This document shows positions 51,651 to 60,944 of a stretch of 64,000 bases of DNA, in pieces. Origin of the DNA: JANQQJ01 sp046290575 (GTDB lineage: Bacteria > Pseudomonadota > Alphaproteobacteria > SMXS01); NCBI GenBank assembly GCA_046290575.1, contig JBKAGX010000002.1:507999-571998 (forward strand), read 5' to 3'. Position 1 is the first letter of the stretch. Every line of letters starts with the position of its first letter. Under the pieces are notes generated by a model. That model was not told the DNA's origin. It worked only from the letters and a program-made list of their open reading frames with translations, and did no database searches. The position numbers and the translations under genes are program-made.

Positions 51651-51893
51651 ATGGGCAATATTGGATGGTGGCAGATCCTGATCGTTGCGGTGCTCGTGGT
51701 GCTGCTGTTCGGTCGTGGCAAGATCTCTGAGCTGATGGGCGATGTAGCCAAGGGGATCACGAATTTCCGCAAAGGTTTGGCGGAAGACGAAAAGGATGAG
51801 GCCGAGGGCGAGTCGGAAACCGCGGGCCTGCTCACCCGTGACGCTGAATCGGTCGACGTGACGCCCAAGAAGGACGAGGCCGCCAAAGGCTAG
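51651..51893 (+). CDS. tatA: Twin-arginine translocase subunit TatA
   Basis: 80 residues: short N-terminus, membrane helix (WWQILIVAVLVVLLFGRGKI), the FGRGKI hinge, an amphipathic helix (SELMGDVAKGITNFRKGL) and a charged tail. TatA oligomers form the pore for folded proteins with RR signal peptides. ATG at 51651 is chosen because it fits the family; AAGGGG lies 11 bases upstream. Confidence 0.97.
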   Translation: MGNIGWWQILIVAVLVVLLFGRGKISELMGDVAKGITNFRKGLAEDEKDEAEGESETAGLLTRDAESVDVTPKKDEAAKG

Positions 51894-51925
51894 TGGTGTT
51901 CCGGCCTTAAACAGGACGAATTCGC

Positions 51926-52285
51926 ATGTTTGACATCGGCCTGCCTGAAATGCTGGTCGTGATCGTGATCACGCTGATTGTGGTAGGGCCGAAAGACCTG
52001 CCCAAGGTCATTCGCGGTTTTGCCCGGGTGATCGCGCGCCTGCGTCGCATGGTCGATGAATTTATGGTCTCGGTGAACCAATATGTCCGTGAATCGGAAC
52101 TTGCCGAACTGAAAGACACAGTCGACAAGGCCCGGCAGTCGGTTGATGTACGCAGCCATGTGAGGGAAATGATCGATCCGCATGGCGAGCTGAGTAAGCC
52201 TGTTGTTCCCGAGCAGGGGAAAAAAAACACAATCCATCAGCCGGACGCCGATGAAACGCCCAAGGATGGCAAGGCGGACTCGTGA
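51926..52285 (+). CDS. tatB: Twin-arginine translocase subunit TatB
   Basis: 119 residues: MFDIGLPEMLVVIVITLIVVGPKDLP (membrane helix with the polar hinge Glu and the GPKDLP turn) and a long amphipathic helix, FARVIARLRRMVDEF. TatB with TatC receives RR signal peptides. The stop overlaps the tatC GTG by 4 bases. Confidence 0.96.
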   Translation: MFDIGLPEMLVVIVITLIVVGPKDLPKVIRGFARVIARLRRMVDEFMVSVNQYVRESELAELKDTVDKARQSVDVRSHVREMIDPHGELSKPVVPEQGKKNTIHQPDADETPKDGKADS

Positions 52286-53058
52286 GTACCGCCGAGGATG
52301 AACTGGAAGAGTCGCGTGCGCCGCTGATCGAGCATCTGATCGAATTGCGCCGCCGGCTGATGTACTCGGTGGCCGCGTTCTTTGTCGTCTTCGTGGTCTG
52401 CGTGATCTTCTCGCAGGAGATTTACGGCTTTCTCGTGAAGCCGCTTGCCCAGGCCATGGAGGGCGATGAAAACCGCCGTCTGATTTATACGGGCCTGCCC
52501 GAGGCGCTATTTACCCAGCTTAAAGTCGCGTTTTTCGCCGCGATGATGGTAGCGTTTCCGGTCATCGCCGCGCAGATCTGGATGTTCGTGGCGCCCGGTC
52601 TTTACCGCAATGAGAGGCGCGCCTTTCTGCCGTTTCTGGTGGCCACCCCGGTGTTGTTCCTGATGGGGGCGTCGCTGGCCTATTACGTGGTCTTCCCGGT
52701 CGCCTGGGAGTTTTTCCTGAGTTTTCAGACCGGCCCTGCCCAGTCCGGGGGCCTGGCGATCGAGTTTGAGGGAAAGGTGAATGAATATCTTGCGATCGTT
52801 ATGAAGGTGATCTTCGCTTTCGGGTTCAGTTTTCTGCTGCCTGTCGGCTTGACGCTGGCAGGGCGGGCCGGGCTGGTCAGCTCCGGCTGGCTACGAGACA
52901 AACGCAAATACGCCATCGTGGCGACGTTCGCAGCGGCGGCGATCCTGACACCCCCCGATCCCTTCACCCAGATCGCGCTGGGTCTGCCGATCCTGATTCT
53001 CTATGAAATCTCGATCCTTCTGGTGCGCGCCGTCGAACGCAAACGGGCGGCAACATAG
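52282..53058 (+). CDS. tatC: Twin-arginine translocase subunit TatC
   Basis: 258 residues with six membrane helices. The first cytoplasmic segment EESRAPLIEHLIELRRRLMYS is the signal-peptide-binding region with its conserved Glu and LRRR, and the first periplasmic loop includes FLVKPL. GTG at 52282. tatABC lies next to scpAB upstream and serS downstream, a common alphaproteobacterial order. Confidence 0.97.
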   Translation: MSTAEDELEESRAPLIEHLIELRRRLMYSVAAFFVVFVVCVIFSQEIYGFLVKPLAQAMEGDENRRLIYTGLPEALFTQLKVAFFAAMMVAFPVIAAQIWMFVAPGLYRNERRAFLPFLVATPVLFLMGASLAYYVVFPVAWEFFLSFQTGPAQSGGLAIEFEGKVNEYLAIVMKVIFAFGFSFLLPVGLTLAGRAGLVSSGWLRDKRKYAIVATFAAAAILTPPDPFTQIALGLPILILYEISILLVRAVERKRAAT

Positions 53059-53124
53059 GCCGGTGGACGTGTCCAGACGGACGGCGTATACACCGCGCTA
53101 GCGAGAGCCTTCCGGACCGTTTCC

Positions 53125-54411
53125 ATGCATGACATCAGATGGATCAGAGACAACGCGCAGGCCTTTGACGCCGCGCTCGCACGCCGCAATCTGGCGCCGA
53201 TGGCGCAAAAGCTGCTGGCGACCGACGAGGCGTTGCGCGGTATCAAGACCGATCTTCAGAACATGCAGGCGGAGCGCAATGCGCGTTCCAAGGAAATCGG
53301 CGCGGCCAAGAGCCGGGGCGAGGATGCTCAGGACATCATCGAGCATGTCGCCCAATTGAAATCCGCTATCCAGGATGGTGAAGAAAAAGAACGGGCGTTG
53401 GACGCAAATCTGCGTGATTTGCTGGCGGGCATTCCCAATCTGCTGGATGCCGACGTGCCTGATGGGGCGGATGAGGAGTCGAATGTTGAGCTTCGCCGGG
53501 TCGGCGAACCGGCCACCTTCGATTTCGATCCGAAGGATCACATCGACCTGGGCGAATCGTTGGGATTGATGGATTTCGAGGCGGCCGCGCGCATGTCCGG
53601 CTCACGATTCGTCGTTCTGAAGGGCGCGCTGGCGCGGCTGGAACGGGCGTTGGGCGCGTTCATGATCGACGTGCAGACCGGCGAGAACGGCTATGAAGAG
53701 GTCAGCCCACCGCTGCTGGTGCGGGACGAGGCGGTGTTCGGCACGAACCAATTGCCAAAATTCGCCGAAGATCTCTTCAAGACCACCAATGATTACTGGC
53801 TGATTCCTACCGCCGAAGTCAGCCTGACCAACATCGTGCGCGAGCAGATTCTGGACGACGAAACACTACCGCGGCGCTATACGGCGCTGACACCGTGTTT
53901 CCGCTCTGAAGCCGGCGCCGCGGGCAAGGACACGCGCGGTATGATCCGCATGCATCAGTTCACCAAGGTGGAACTGGTCAGTGTTGTACGGCCCCAGGAT
54001 TCAACCGCTGAACATGAGCGGATGACCGGCTGCGCCGAACAGATTCTACAGCGCCTTGGTTTGGCGTACCGGGTTATGGTGCTCGCATCCGGCGACACAG
54101 GGTTCGGTGCACGCAAAACCTATGATCTGGAAGTCTGGTTGCCGGGACAGGTGCAATATCGAGAGATTTCGTCCTGTTCCAATACGGGTGATTTTCAGGC
54201 GCGGCGGATGAACGCGCGCTTCCGGCCCGAGGGCGAAAAGGGGACCCGGTTTGTGCACACGCTGAATGGCTCTGGCGTGGCCGTTGGCAGGGCCTTGGTC
54301 GCGGTTCTGGAAAACTATCAGCAGGCAGACGGGTCAATCGCTATCCCCGAGGCGCTGCAGCCCTATATGGGCGGGCAGACGGTCATTCAGCCGGACGGCA
54401 CCGGCGCATGA
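53125..54411 (+). CDS. serS: Seryl-tRNA synthetase
   Basis: 428 residues, class II synthetase. An N-terminal coiled-coil arm (about residues 28-100) contacts the long variable arm of tRNA-Ser. Motif 2 is FRSEAGAAGKDTRGMIRMHQF and motif 3 is NGSGVAVGRALVAVLENYQ. Its stop overlaps the surE ATG by 4 bases. Confidence 0.98.
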   Translation: MHDIRWIRDNAQAFDAALARRNLAPMAQKLLATDEALRGIKTDLQNMQAERNARSKEIGAAKSRGEDAQDIIEHVAQLKSAIQDGEEKERALDANLRDLLAGIPNLLDADVPDGADEESNVELRRVGEPATFDFDPKDHIDLGESLGLMDFEAAARMSGSRFVVLKGALARLERALGAFMIDVQTGENGYEEVSPPLLVRDEAVFGTNQLPKFAEDLFKTTNDYWLIPTAEVSLTNIVREQILDDETLPRRYTALTPCFRSEAGAAGKDTRGMIRMHQFTKVELVSVVRPQDSTAEHERMTGCAEQILQRLGLAYRVMVLASGDTGFGARKTYDLEVWLPGQVQYREISSCSNTGDFQARRMNARFRPEGEKGTRFVHTLNGSGVAVGRALVAVLENYQQADGSIAIPEALQPYMGGQTVIQPDGTGA

Positions 54412-55223
54412 CGATGTATCCCCTTCCGGATGCCTCGACTGACCTGTCGCAGCACCGCATTCTTGTCACCAATGACGATGGAATTCACTCGGAAGGCATT
54501 CAGATCCTCGAAGAAGCCGCCCGGCGAATGAGTGACGATGTTTGGGTGGTGGCGCCCGAATTTGAACAGAGCGGGGCAGGGCATTCGCTGACCCTGTCGG
54601 AGCCGCTCCGCTTCCGGCAGTTCGGCGACAATCATTACGCCGTACGCGGCACGCCGACCGATTGCGTGGTGGTTGCGGTTTCCCAGGTGATGACCGACAA
54701 GCGGCCGACGCTGTTGCTGTCCGGCGTCAATCGTGGCTCGAATCTGGGCGAGGACGTCACCTATTCGGGAACGGTAGCCGCGGCGATGGAGGGCACATTG
54801 CTGGGCATTCCCTCGATTGCCTTCAGCCAGGTGTTTGCGCCGCCAGCCGATGGTGAAATGATCATCGACTGGGCGGCGGCGCGCGAAGCCGTCGAACCCA
54901 TGACCCGGTGGCTGATGTCGTTCACATGGGATGCCGATGCTCTGATGAATGTAAACTTCCCGGACCGCCGGATGGGTGAGATCGCAGGCGTCGATGTCAC
55001 CGTTCAGGGCCGGCGGGACCTGTCGGACATTTTGCTGGAAGAGCGAACTGACACGCGCGGCCAACCTTATTACTGGATTGGCTACCGCCGTGGTCTCGAC
55101 GAACCGAAAGCTGAGACGGATCTGCGTGCCGTGCGCCACCGGGCCATCTCCGTGACACCGCTGCATCTGGACCTGACGCATTTCGAGACCCGTCGCGCGA
55201 TGATCGAGTCGCTGGAAGCATAG
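54408..55223 (+). CDS. surE: 5'/3'-nucleotidase SurE
   Basis: 271 residues. The metal-binding DD pair is in ILVTNDDGIHSEG, followed by VVAPEFEQSGAGHSLT and LLLSGVNRGSNLGEDVTYSGTVAAAMEG. It dephosphorylates nucleoside monophosphates and helps survival in stationary phase. pcm starts 3 bases after its stop, the classical surE-pcm pair. Confidence 0.96.
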   Translation: MTMYPLPDASTDLSQHRILVTNDDGIHSEGIQILEEAARRMSDDVWVVAPEFEQSGAGHSLTLSEPLRFRQFGDNHYAVRGTPTDCVVVAVSQVMTDKRPTLLLSGVNRGSNLGEDVTYSGTVAAAMEGTLLGIPSIAFSQVFAPPADGEMIIDWAAAREAVEPMTRWLMSFTWDADALMNVNFPDRRMGEIAGVDVTVQGRRDLSDILLEERTDTRGQPYYWIGYRRGLDEPKAETDLRAVRHRAISVTPLHLDLTHFETRRAMIESLEA

Positions 55224-55226
55224 AGC

Positions 55227-55862
55227 GTGAGCGAGCCGGCCAACAAGATCCGCCTGTTGATGGAGTTGCGGCGCGCCGGGATCACCGACACAGAGGTGCT
55301 GTCGGCGATTGAACGCGTACCGCGGGAGGCGTTCATTCCCGAAGCCTTTCAGGACCGGGCCTACGAAGATACCGCGCTGCCGATTGCGCGCGGTCAGACG
55401 ATTTCGCAGCCCTATGTGGTCGCCTATATGACGGCGGCGCTGGAGGTCAAAAGCCGTATGCGCGTGCTGGAGATCGGCACCGGGTCCGGTTATCAGGCCG
55501 CTGTGTTGTCGCATCTGGCGCGCCGGGTCTTCACCATAGAGCGCCAGCGTGACCTGTTGATCGAGGCTGAAAAGCTGTTCGAGCGTCTGCGTCTGACCAA
55601 TATCACCGTCCGGTATGGGGACGGGTTCAAGGGCTGGCCGGAGGCAGCACCGTTCGACCGGATTATTGTAACGGCTGCCGCTCCTGAAATTCCGAGCGCG
55701 CTTGTCGATCAACTCGGCGACGAAGGCGGTATCATGATCGTGCCCGTCGGGGCGTCGGGTAACCAGACGGTGCTCAAGCTGGTCAAGAATGGCGAGCAGG
55801 TTGAAACCCAGTCGCTCTTGCCGGTTCGCTTCGTGCCGATGTTGAAGGGTACCGAATCGTGA
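55227..55862 (+). CDS. pcm: Protein-L-isoaspartate O-methyltransferase
   Basis: 211 residues, with the canonical SAM motif RVLEIGTGSGYQAAVLSHL and the PIMT segments VPREAFIPEAF, ALPIARGQTISQPYVVAYM and RYGDGFKGWPEAAPFDRIIVTAA. It methylates isoaspartyl residues so that damaged proteins can be repaired. GTG at 55227, directly after surE. Confidence 0.96.
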   Translation: MSEPANKIRLLMELRRAGITDTEVLSAIERVPREAFIPEAFQDRAYEDTALPIARGQTISQPYVVAYMTAALEVKSRMRVLEIGTGSGYQAAVLSHLARRVFTIERQRDLLIEAEKLFERLRLTNITVRYGDGFKGWPEAAPFDRIIVTAAAPEIPSALVDQLGDEGGIMIVPVGASGNQTVLKLVKNGEQVETQSLLPVRFVPMLKGTES

Positions 55863-55913
55863 CACTTGCGTCCTGACATTGAAGCCGGGGCCGCTTGCCC
55901 ATACACTTCAATC

Positions 55914-56891
55914 ATGCGCGTATGGATCAGCAGCCCGGTCGTTCTCCTGACGTCTCTTCTCCTGCTGGCCGGGTGCTCCAGCGGGCCTGAGCGCGGCGGC
56001 TACAGTTCGGCGCCGCCGCTGAAGCCAGCGCCGATTCAAACCCCGCCCTCAGCCCAGCAACCGGCGCAGAAGCCGCCCCCGGTCCGGGCTGTCGCCCAAG
56101 AGCCGCCTGCATCGGGTGAATATGTTGTTCAGCGGGGCGACACTGTCTATGCGATTGGCCGAAAGTTTGGCCTGCCGCCGAAAGAGATCATCCGTTTGAA
56201 CAATCTGCCGCCGCCGCATCATCTGGAGGTGGGACAACGGCTCCGATTGCCGGTTGCGCGGACCCATACGGTGGCGAGGGGCGATACAGTTTATGGCGTT
56301 TCACGTCGCTATGGCGTCGACATGTCAGAGCTGACGCGTATTAACCGGATCGGCCCACCCTATTCGATCAGCGTCGGGCAGCTTCTGACACTCCCTGCGC
56401 AAACGCGCACGCCTGTGGTGACGGCGTCCCGGGCCCAGCAGGCAAAAAAGGCGACGCCGTCGCGCACAAGAGTTGAAAAGCCGCCGGTGCCGCCCCCGCC
56501 ACCCTTGACCGGCAACGGCTTCACCTGGCCTGCGAAAGGCCGTGTGATTTCCCGGTTCGGGCCCAAACAGGGTGGACGACACAATGACGGAATCAATATC
56601 AGGCTTCCGCGTGGCGCGGAGATCCGCGCCGCAGAGGCGGGGACGGTTGTCTATGCCGGGAATGAGCTGCGGGGCTTCGGTAATCTCGTCCTGGTCAGGC
56701 ACTCAGGCGGATGGGTTTCCGCCTATGGGCATGCGGAACAGGTCAAGGTCACGCGTGGGCAAAAAGTATCGCGCGGCCAGGTGATCGCTACCGTCGGCTC
56801 TTCCGGGTCGGTTACGGAACCGCAATTGCATTTTGAACTGCGCAAGGGGACGCGGGCGGTCGATCCGCAGAAATATCTGCCGCCAGCTTAA
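55914..56891 (+). CDS. NlpD/DipM-like lipoprotein: two LysM domains and a degenerate M23 domain
   Basis: 325 residues. Lipoprotein signal with LLLAGC (C21). Two LysM domains (about 75-125 and 125-175: YVVQRGDTVYAIGRKFG and HTVARGDTVYGVSRRYG) bind peptidoglycan. The C-terminal M23 domain lacks key catalytic residues: HNDGINI has Asn where the zinc Asp belongs, and PQLHFE has Gln for the first His of HxH. It should therefore activate amidases rather than cut, as NlpD and DipM do. ATG at 55914 gives the lipoprotein signal. Confidence 0.9.
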   Translation: MRVWISSPVVLLTSLLLLAGCSSGPERGGYSSAPPLKPAPIQTPPSAQQPAQKPPPVRAVAQEPPASGEYVVQRGDTVYAIGRKFGLPPKEIIRLNNLPPPHHLEVGQRLRLPVARTHTVARGDTVYGVSRRYGVDMSELTRINRIGPPYSISVGQLLTLPAQTRTPVVTASRAQQAKKATPSRTRVEKPPVPPPPPLTGNGFTWPAKGRVISRFGPKQGGRHNDGINIRLPRGAEIRAAEAGTVVYAGNELRGFGNLVLVRHSGGWVSAYGHAEQVKVTRGQKVSRGQVIATVGSSGSVTEPQLHFELRKGTRAVDPQKYLPPA

Positions 56892-57754
56892 GCCAGTGCA
56901 CGCCCCTGGCGCCCGGCCAGATCCTGAATGAACTGCCAGGCAACCCGGCCGGAGCGGGCACCGCGTGTAACAGACCATTCCAGGGCCGCCGCGTGGATAT
57001 CCCCCTGATCGCCGGTCAGACCATGGGCCGCGCAATATGCGTCGATCATGGCCAGATAGTCGTCCTGTGTGCAGCTGTGGAAACCAAGCCAAAGACCAAA
57101 CCTGTCAGATAAAGAGACTTTCTCGTCGACCGATTCTGCCGGGTTGATCGAGCTTGATCGCTCGTTTTCGATCATGTCGCGCGGCATCAGATGGCGGCGG
57201 TTCGATGTCGCATAAAAGATCACATTATCCGGCCGCCCCTCCAAGCCGCCTTCCAGGACCGCCTTCAGGGACTTGTATGTCGTGTCGTCGGTATCGAAGG
57301 ACAGATCATCGCAGAACAGGATCACGCGGTGCGCCTGAGACCGAAGTCCCTGCAGCAGGCGCGGTAGGGTGGGAATGTCCTCCCGGTTGATTTCGACGAG
57401 CATCAGATTTGAGTGATTTTCAATGACTGCCGCATGAACCGCCTTGACCAGCGAGCTTTTGCCCATGCCCCGCGCGCCCCAAAGCAAGGCGTTGTTCGCG
57501 GCGTATCCGGCCGCAAAGCGCTCTGTATTGTCGAGCAGAATGTCCCGGACAAGGTCGATCCCCTTGAGGAGATCAAGCGCAACCCGATTTACATTTGGCA
57601 CCGGGACCAGACGATCCGGATCCGTATGCCACATGAAGGCATTGGCGCCCTCCAGACTGGTCGTGGCATGCTGTGGCGGTGCGGCGCGCTCCAGCGCGTC
57701 GGCAATCCGCGTCAGTACGGACAGCAGTTCAGTATTTTGGCTTGCTTCAGACAG
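56888..57754 (-). CDS. DUF815 family AAA-type ATPase, apparently starting at CTG
   Basis: The P-loop WGARGMGKSSL, Walker B-like ILFCDDLSFD and the LSDRFGLWLGFHSCTQDDYL segment identify DUF815, a family of predicted ATPases often near sec or cell-wall genes. The only standard start (ATG 57634) removes about 40 residues that are conserved (LLSVLTRIADALERAA..LEGANAFMWHTDPDRLVPV). Upstream to the in-frame stop there is no ATG, GTG or TTG. CTG at 57754, 6 bases after GGGGA, gives 288 residues, the usual size. The start is inferred. The end overlaps the convergent lipoprotein gene by 4 bases. Confidence 0.87.
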   Translation of the reverse strand: MSEASQNTELLSVLTRIADALERAAPPQHATTSLEGANAFMWHTDPDRLVPVPNVNRVALDLLKGIDLVRDILLDNTERFAAGYAANNALLWGARGMGKSSLVKAVHAAVIENHSNLMLVEINREDIPTLPRLLQGLRSQAHRVILFCDDLSFDTDDTTYKSLKAVLEGGLEGRPDNVIFYATSNRRHLMPRDMIENERSSSINPAESVDEKVSLSDRFGLWLGFHSCTQDDYLAMIDAYCAAHGLTGDQGDIHAAALEWSVTRGARSGRVAWQFIQDLAGRQGRALA

Positions 57755-57899
57755 ACTTGGTCCCCAAATCCCGTGTCAGGCGCGGGACCCTATCACAAAC
57801 CCTATGCCGTCCGGAAACCTGGATTATCAGGTTCTCCCGGCTTCGATTGCAATTGAGCGGGCCACCGTTATAGTCCCGGCCAAACTTGAGGAGTTGCCC

Positions 57900-58241
57900 A
57901 TGTTCATTTCTCCCGCCTATGCGCAGGCAGCAGCCGGTGGCGGTGGCTCGGCGCTGATGCAGTTTTTGCCGCTCTTGCTGATCTTTGTGGTGTTCTATTT
58001 CCTGTTGATCCGGCCGCAGCAGAAGCGCGCCAAGGAACACAAGGAAATGATCTCAAAGGTGCGGCGCGGCGACACGGTGGTCACCGCAGGCGGCATCGTT
58101 GGCAAGGTTACCAAGGTCGAAAGCGGCGAAGAGGTGATCGTTGAAGTCGCCGACGGTGTCCGTGTGCACGTGATCTCGGCGACGTTGAGCGATGTTCGAT
58201 CCAAGAACGATCCCGTTGAGCCCGCTGGCAACGACAATTAG
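57900..58241 (+). CDS. yajC: Preprotein translocase subunit YajC
   Basis: 113 residues: MFISPAYAQAAAGGGGSA N-terminus, one membrane helix (LPLLLIFVVFYFLLI), the RPQQKRAKEHKEMI turn, and a cytoplasmic domain with RGDTVVTAGGIVGKV. YajC associates with SecDF at the translocon. ATG at 57900 follows GAGGAG. secD follows by 18 bases. Confidence 0.97.
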   Translation: MFISPAYAQAAAGGGGSALMQFLPLLLIFVVFYFLLIRPQQKRAKEHKEMISKVRRGDTVVTAGGIVGKVTKVESGEEVIVEVADGVRVHVISATLSDVRSKNDPVEPAGNDN

Positions 58242-58259
58242 AGCGGACCTGCTTCGGTC

Positions 58260-59861
58260 ATGCTGAATTTCCCCCCCTGGAAGATCTGGCTGGTTCTTGC
58301 GACCTGTTTGGTCGGCGCAGTTCTGGCGTTCCCGAATCTGGTGGACGAAGACCGGCTGGAAAGCCTGCCGGACTGGTTGCCGGCGAACCAGATCAATCTG
58401 GGCCTCGATCTGCAGGGCGGGCAGCATCTGCTGCTGGAAGTCGACATCACGGAGACGTTGGCGCGTGACGTGGAAGATTTGCGTGAGCGCGTTCCAGCGG
58501 TGCTGCGTCAGGTCCGTACCTTCGGGCGTGCTGCTGTGGTTGATGATGCAGTCGTGGTCACCATGCGGGACCCTGGGGATACCGATACGGCACGGCGGGC
58601 GTTTGAGGACGAATTGTCGCGCACGATCAATACCAATCTGGGACCGCAGTCCAATCTCGAGGTCAACGTGCAGCGTCCCGGGGTGATCGACCTGCGTTTT
58701 AGCGAGCAAGCTATTTCTCAGCGCACCAATGAGGTGATGAGCAAGACGCTGGAAGTGATCAGAAAGCGCGTGGATGAACTGGGCACGCGCGAGCCGTCGA
58801 TCCAACGGCAGGGCCAGGACCGTGTTCTGGTGCAGATACCCGGCGGTGGCTTTGATATCAGCGTGCTGCAGGAACAGGCGAAGCTTACGTTCCACCTGGT
58901 CGATGACACGACCAGCATTACCGAGCTTGATCGTGGCCGGGTCCGTGCTGGCTTTGAAATTCTCTATCAGCAGCCCGAGATCGAAGGCGGCCGTGCGATT
59001 CCCGTGGCCATCCAGAAGCGGATCATGGTCGATGGCGCGGATCTGACCGATGCGCAACCGGGCTTCGACCCCAACACAGGTCAGCCGATCGTCTCGATTA
59101 CGTTTAATCAGACGGGCGCGAAGGCCTTTGCCGATGCCACGTTGAAGAATGTCGGGCGGCCCTTTGCCATCGTGCTGGATGATGAGGTGATCAGCGCACC
59201 GGTGATCCGTGAGGCGATCCTGGGCGGTCAGGCGCAGATTTCGGGCGGGTTCAGCGTTACGGAAACGACCCAGCTGTCTCTCTTGCTCCGTGCGGGCGCT
59301 CTGCCGGCGTCCGTCGGCGTGATCGAGGAACGCACCGTTGGCCCCGATCTGGGCGCGGACTCCATTGAGGCCGGGCGGATCGCTGCGATCATCGGCCTGA
59401 TTGCCGTGATCGTCTTCATGGTGCTGTGTTACGGCGGGTTCGGCGTCGCGGCCAATGTCTCTCTGCTGGCCAACCTGATCCTGATTGCGGGCGTTCTGTC
59501 CTTGCTTCAGGCAACCCTCACACTCCCGGGCATTGCCGGCATCGTGTTGACCATCGGTATGGCGGTTGATGCCAATGTGCTTGTGTTCGAGCGAATACGC
59601 GAGGAAATCAGGTCCGGGAAGGGGCCGGTCGCTGCTGTTGAAACCGGCTATTCCAAGGCCATGAGCACGATTCTGGATGCCAATATCACAACGTTGATTG
59701 CGGCTGTTCTGTTGTTCATTTTCGGCACCGGGCCCATCCGGGGCTTTGCCGTCACATTGTCGGTCGGGATCGTGACCTCGGTGTTCACGGCTGTCATCCT
59801 CACCCGCATGATGCTGGCGATCTGGTTGCGCCGCCGGCGCCCCGCGACGATTGAGGTATAG
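58260..59861 (+). CDS. secD: Protein translocase subunit SecD
   Basis: 533 residues: first membrane helix, a large periplasmic P1 domain beginning with the LGLDLQGGQHLLLEVD motif, and five C-terminal membrane helices of the RND type (IAGIVLTIGMAVDANVLVFERIREE). With SecF it uses proton flow to pull proteins through SecYEG. secF begins 3 bases after the stop. Confidence 0.98.
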   Translation: MLNFPPWKIWLVLATCLVGAVLAFPNLVDEDRLESLPDWLPANQINLGLDLQGGQHLLLEVDITETLARDVEDLRERVPAVLRQVRTFGRAAVVDDAVVVTMRDPGDTDTARRAFEDELSRTINTNLGPQSNLEVNVQRPGVIDLRFSEQAISQRTNEVMSKTLEVIRKRVDELGTREPSIQRQGQDRVLVQIPGGGFDISVLQEQAKLTFHLVDDTTSITELDRGRVRAGFEILYQQPEIEGGRAIPVAIQKRIMVDGADLTDAQPGFDPNTGQPIVSITFNQTGAKAFADATLKNVGRPFAIVLDDEVISAPVIREAILGGQAQISGGFSVTETTQLSLLLRAGALPASVGVIEERTVGPDLGADSIEAGRIAAIIGLIAVIVFMVLCYGGFGVAANVSLLANLILIAGVLSLLQATLTLPGIAGIVLTIGMAVDANVLVFERIREEIRSGKGPVAAVETGYSKAMSTILDANITTLIAAVLLFIFGTGPIRGFAVTLSVGIVTSVFTAVILTRMMLAIWLRRRRPATIEV

Positions 59862-59864
59862 GCG

Positions 59865-60938
59865 ATGTTCAGACTAAAGCTTGTACCGGTCGATACCGCC
59901 ATTGATTTCGTTGGCAAACGGTTGCCTGCCTATGCCCTGTCGGGCGTGCTGGTTATTGCGTCGCTGGGTCTGTTCTTCAGCAACGGGCTGAATTTCGGAA
60001 TCGATTTCCGCGGCGGCATCATGATCGAAATCGGGCTGGATCAGCCGGTTGAGGTCGACGCGATTCGTGAGGTCATGGCGACACTGGATCTGGGCGACGT
60101 CAGCGTACAGGAGGTTGATCCGCCTATTGGTTATGTGGTGCCTGAGGGTGAGTTCCGGGAATTCGTGCTCATTCGGGCGGAACTCCAGCCCGGCGGCGAC
60201 CCCGCGCAGCGGGCGGCGTTGGCCACGATGACGGAAACGCTTATAGAACGATATGGCACGCCCTATGAGGTGCCCGAGGGCACCAATCTGCTGGCGATGG
60301 AACCGGACGAGGTTAATGCGCTTGTCGGCACCGAAGTCCGGCATGTGGATGGGGACGATGTCTGGACTGGCATCAGTCTACGGCGCAGTGAAACCGTTGG
60401 GCCCAAGGTCAGTGGAGAGCTGATCGATGCGGGTATTACAGCGGTGTTGCTCGCAGTAGGCGCGGTGCTGGTTTACATCTGGTTCCGCTTTGAATGGCAG
60501 TTCGGTGTCGGCGCCGTTGTGGCGCTGGTGCATGATGTCATCCTTACCATTGGGTTCTTCTCGTTGACCCAGTTGGAATTCAACCTGTCGATCATCGCGG
60601 CGTTGCTGACCATCGTCGGCTACTCGCTCAATGATACTGTGGTGGTCTATGACCGCGTCCGCGAAAACTTGCGGCGGTATCGAAAAATGCCGCTGCCGGA
60701 TCTGTTCAACAAGTCGATCAACGAAACTCTGGCGCGAACCGTGATGACGTCTGTCACCACGCTGCTGGCTCTCGGCTCACTCTATTTCTTCGGCGGTGAG
60801 GTGATCCAGGGCTTCACCGCGGCGATGATCTGGGGTGTGTTCATTGGGACGTACTCGTCGATCTTCGTCGCCGTACCCTTCCTGCTGGTCCTGAAGCTCA
60901 ACCGTGAGCACATGGTGCCTGAGGAAAAAGAAGCCTGA
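59865..60938 (+). CDS. secF: Protein translocase subunit SecF
   Basis: 357 residues: membrane helix, periplasmic domain with NFGIDFRGGIMIEIG, and five further helices with the family motif IVGYSLNDTVVVYDRVREN. Partner of SecD. The Mth938-like gene follows by 6 bases, so yajC-secD-secF-Mth938 appears to be one operon. Confidence 0.98.
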   Translation: MFRLKLVPVDTAIDFVGKRLPAYALSGVLVIASLGLFFSNGLNFGIDFRGGIMIEIGLDQPVEVDAIREVMATLDLGDVSVQEVDPPIGYVVPEGEFREFVLIRAELQPGGDPAQRAALATMTETLIERYGTPYEVPEGTNLLAMEPDEVNALVGTEVRHVDGDDVWTGISLRRSETVGPKVSGELIDAGITAVLLAVGAVLVYIWFRFEWQFGVGAVVALVHDVILTIGFFSLTQLEFNLSIIAALLTIVGYSLNDTVVVYDRVRENLRRYRKMPLPDLFNKSINETLARTVMTSVTTLLALGSLYFFGGEVIQGFTAAMIWGVFIGTYSSIFVAVPFLLVLKLNREHMVPEEKEA

Positions 60939-60944
60939 TCGGCT

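Noticed and set aside
54387..55865. 492-codon minus-strand frame across surE and pcm
   Set aside because: Antisense shadow over two well-supported, tightly coupled genes.
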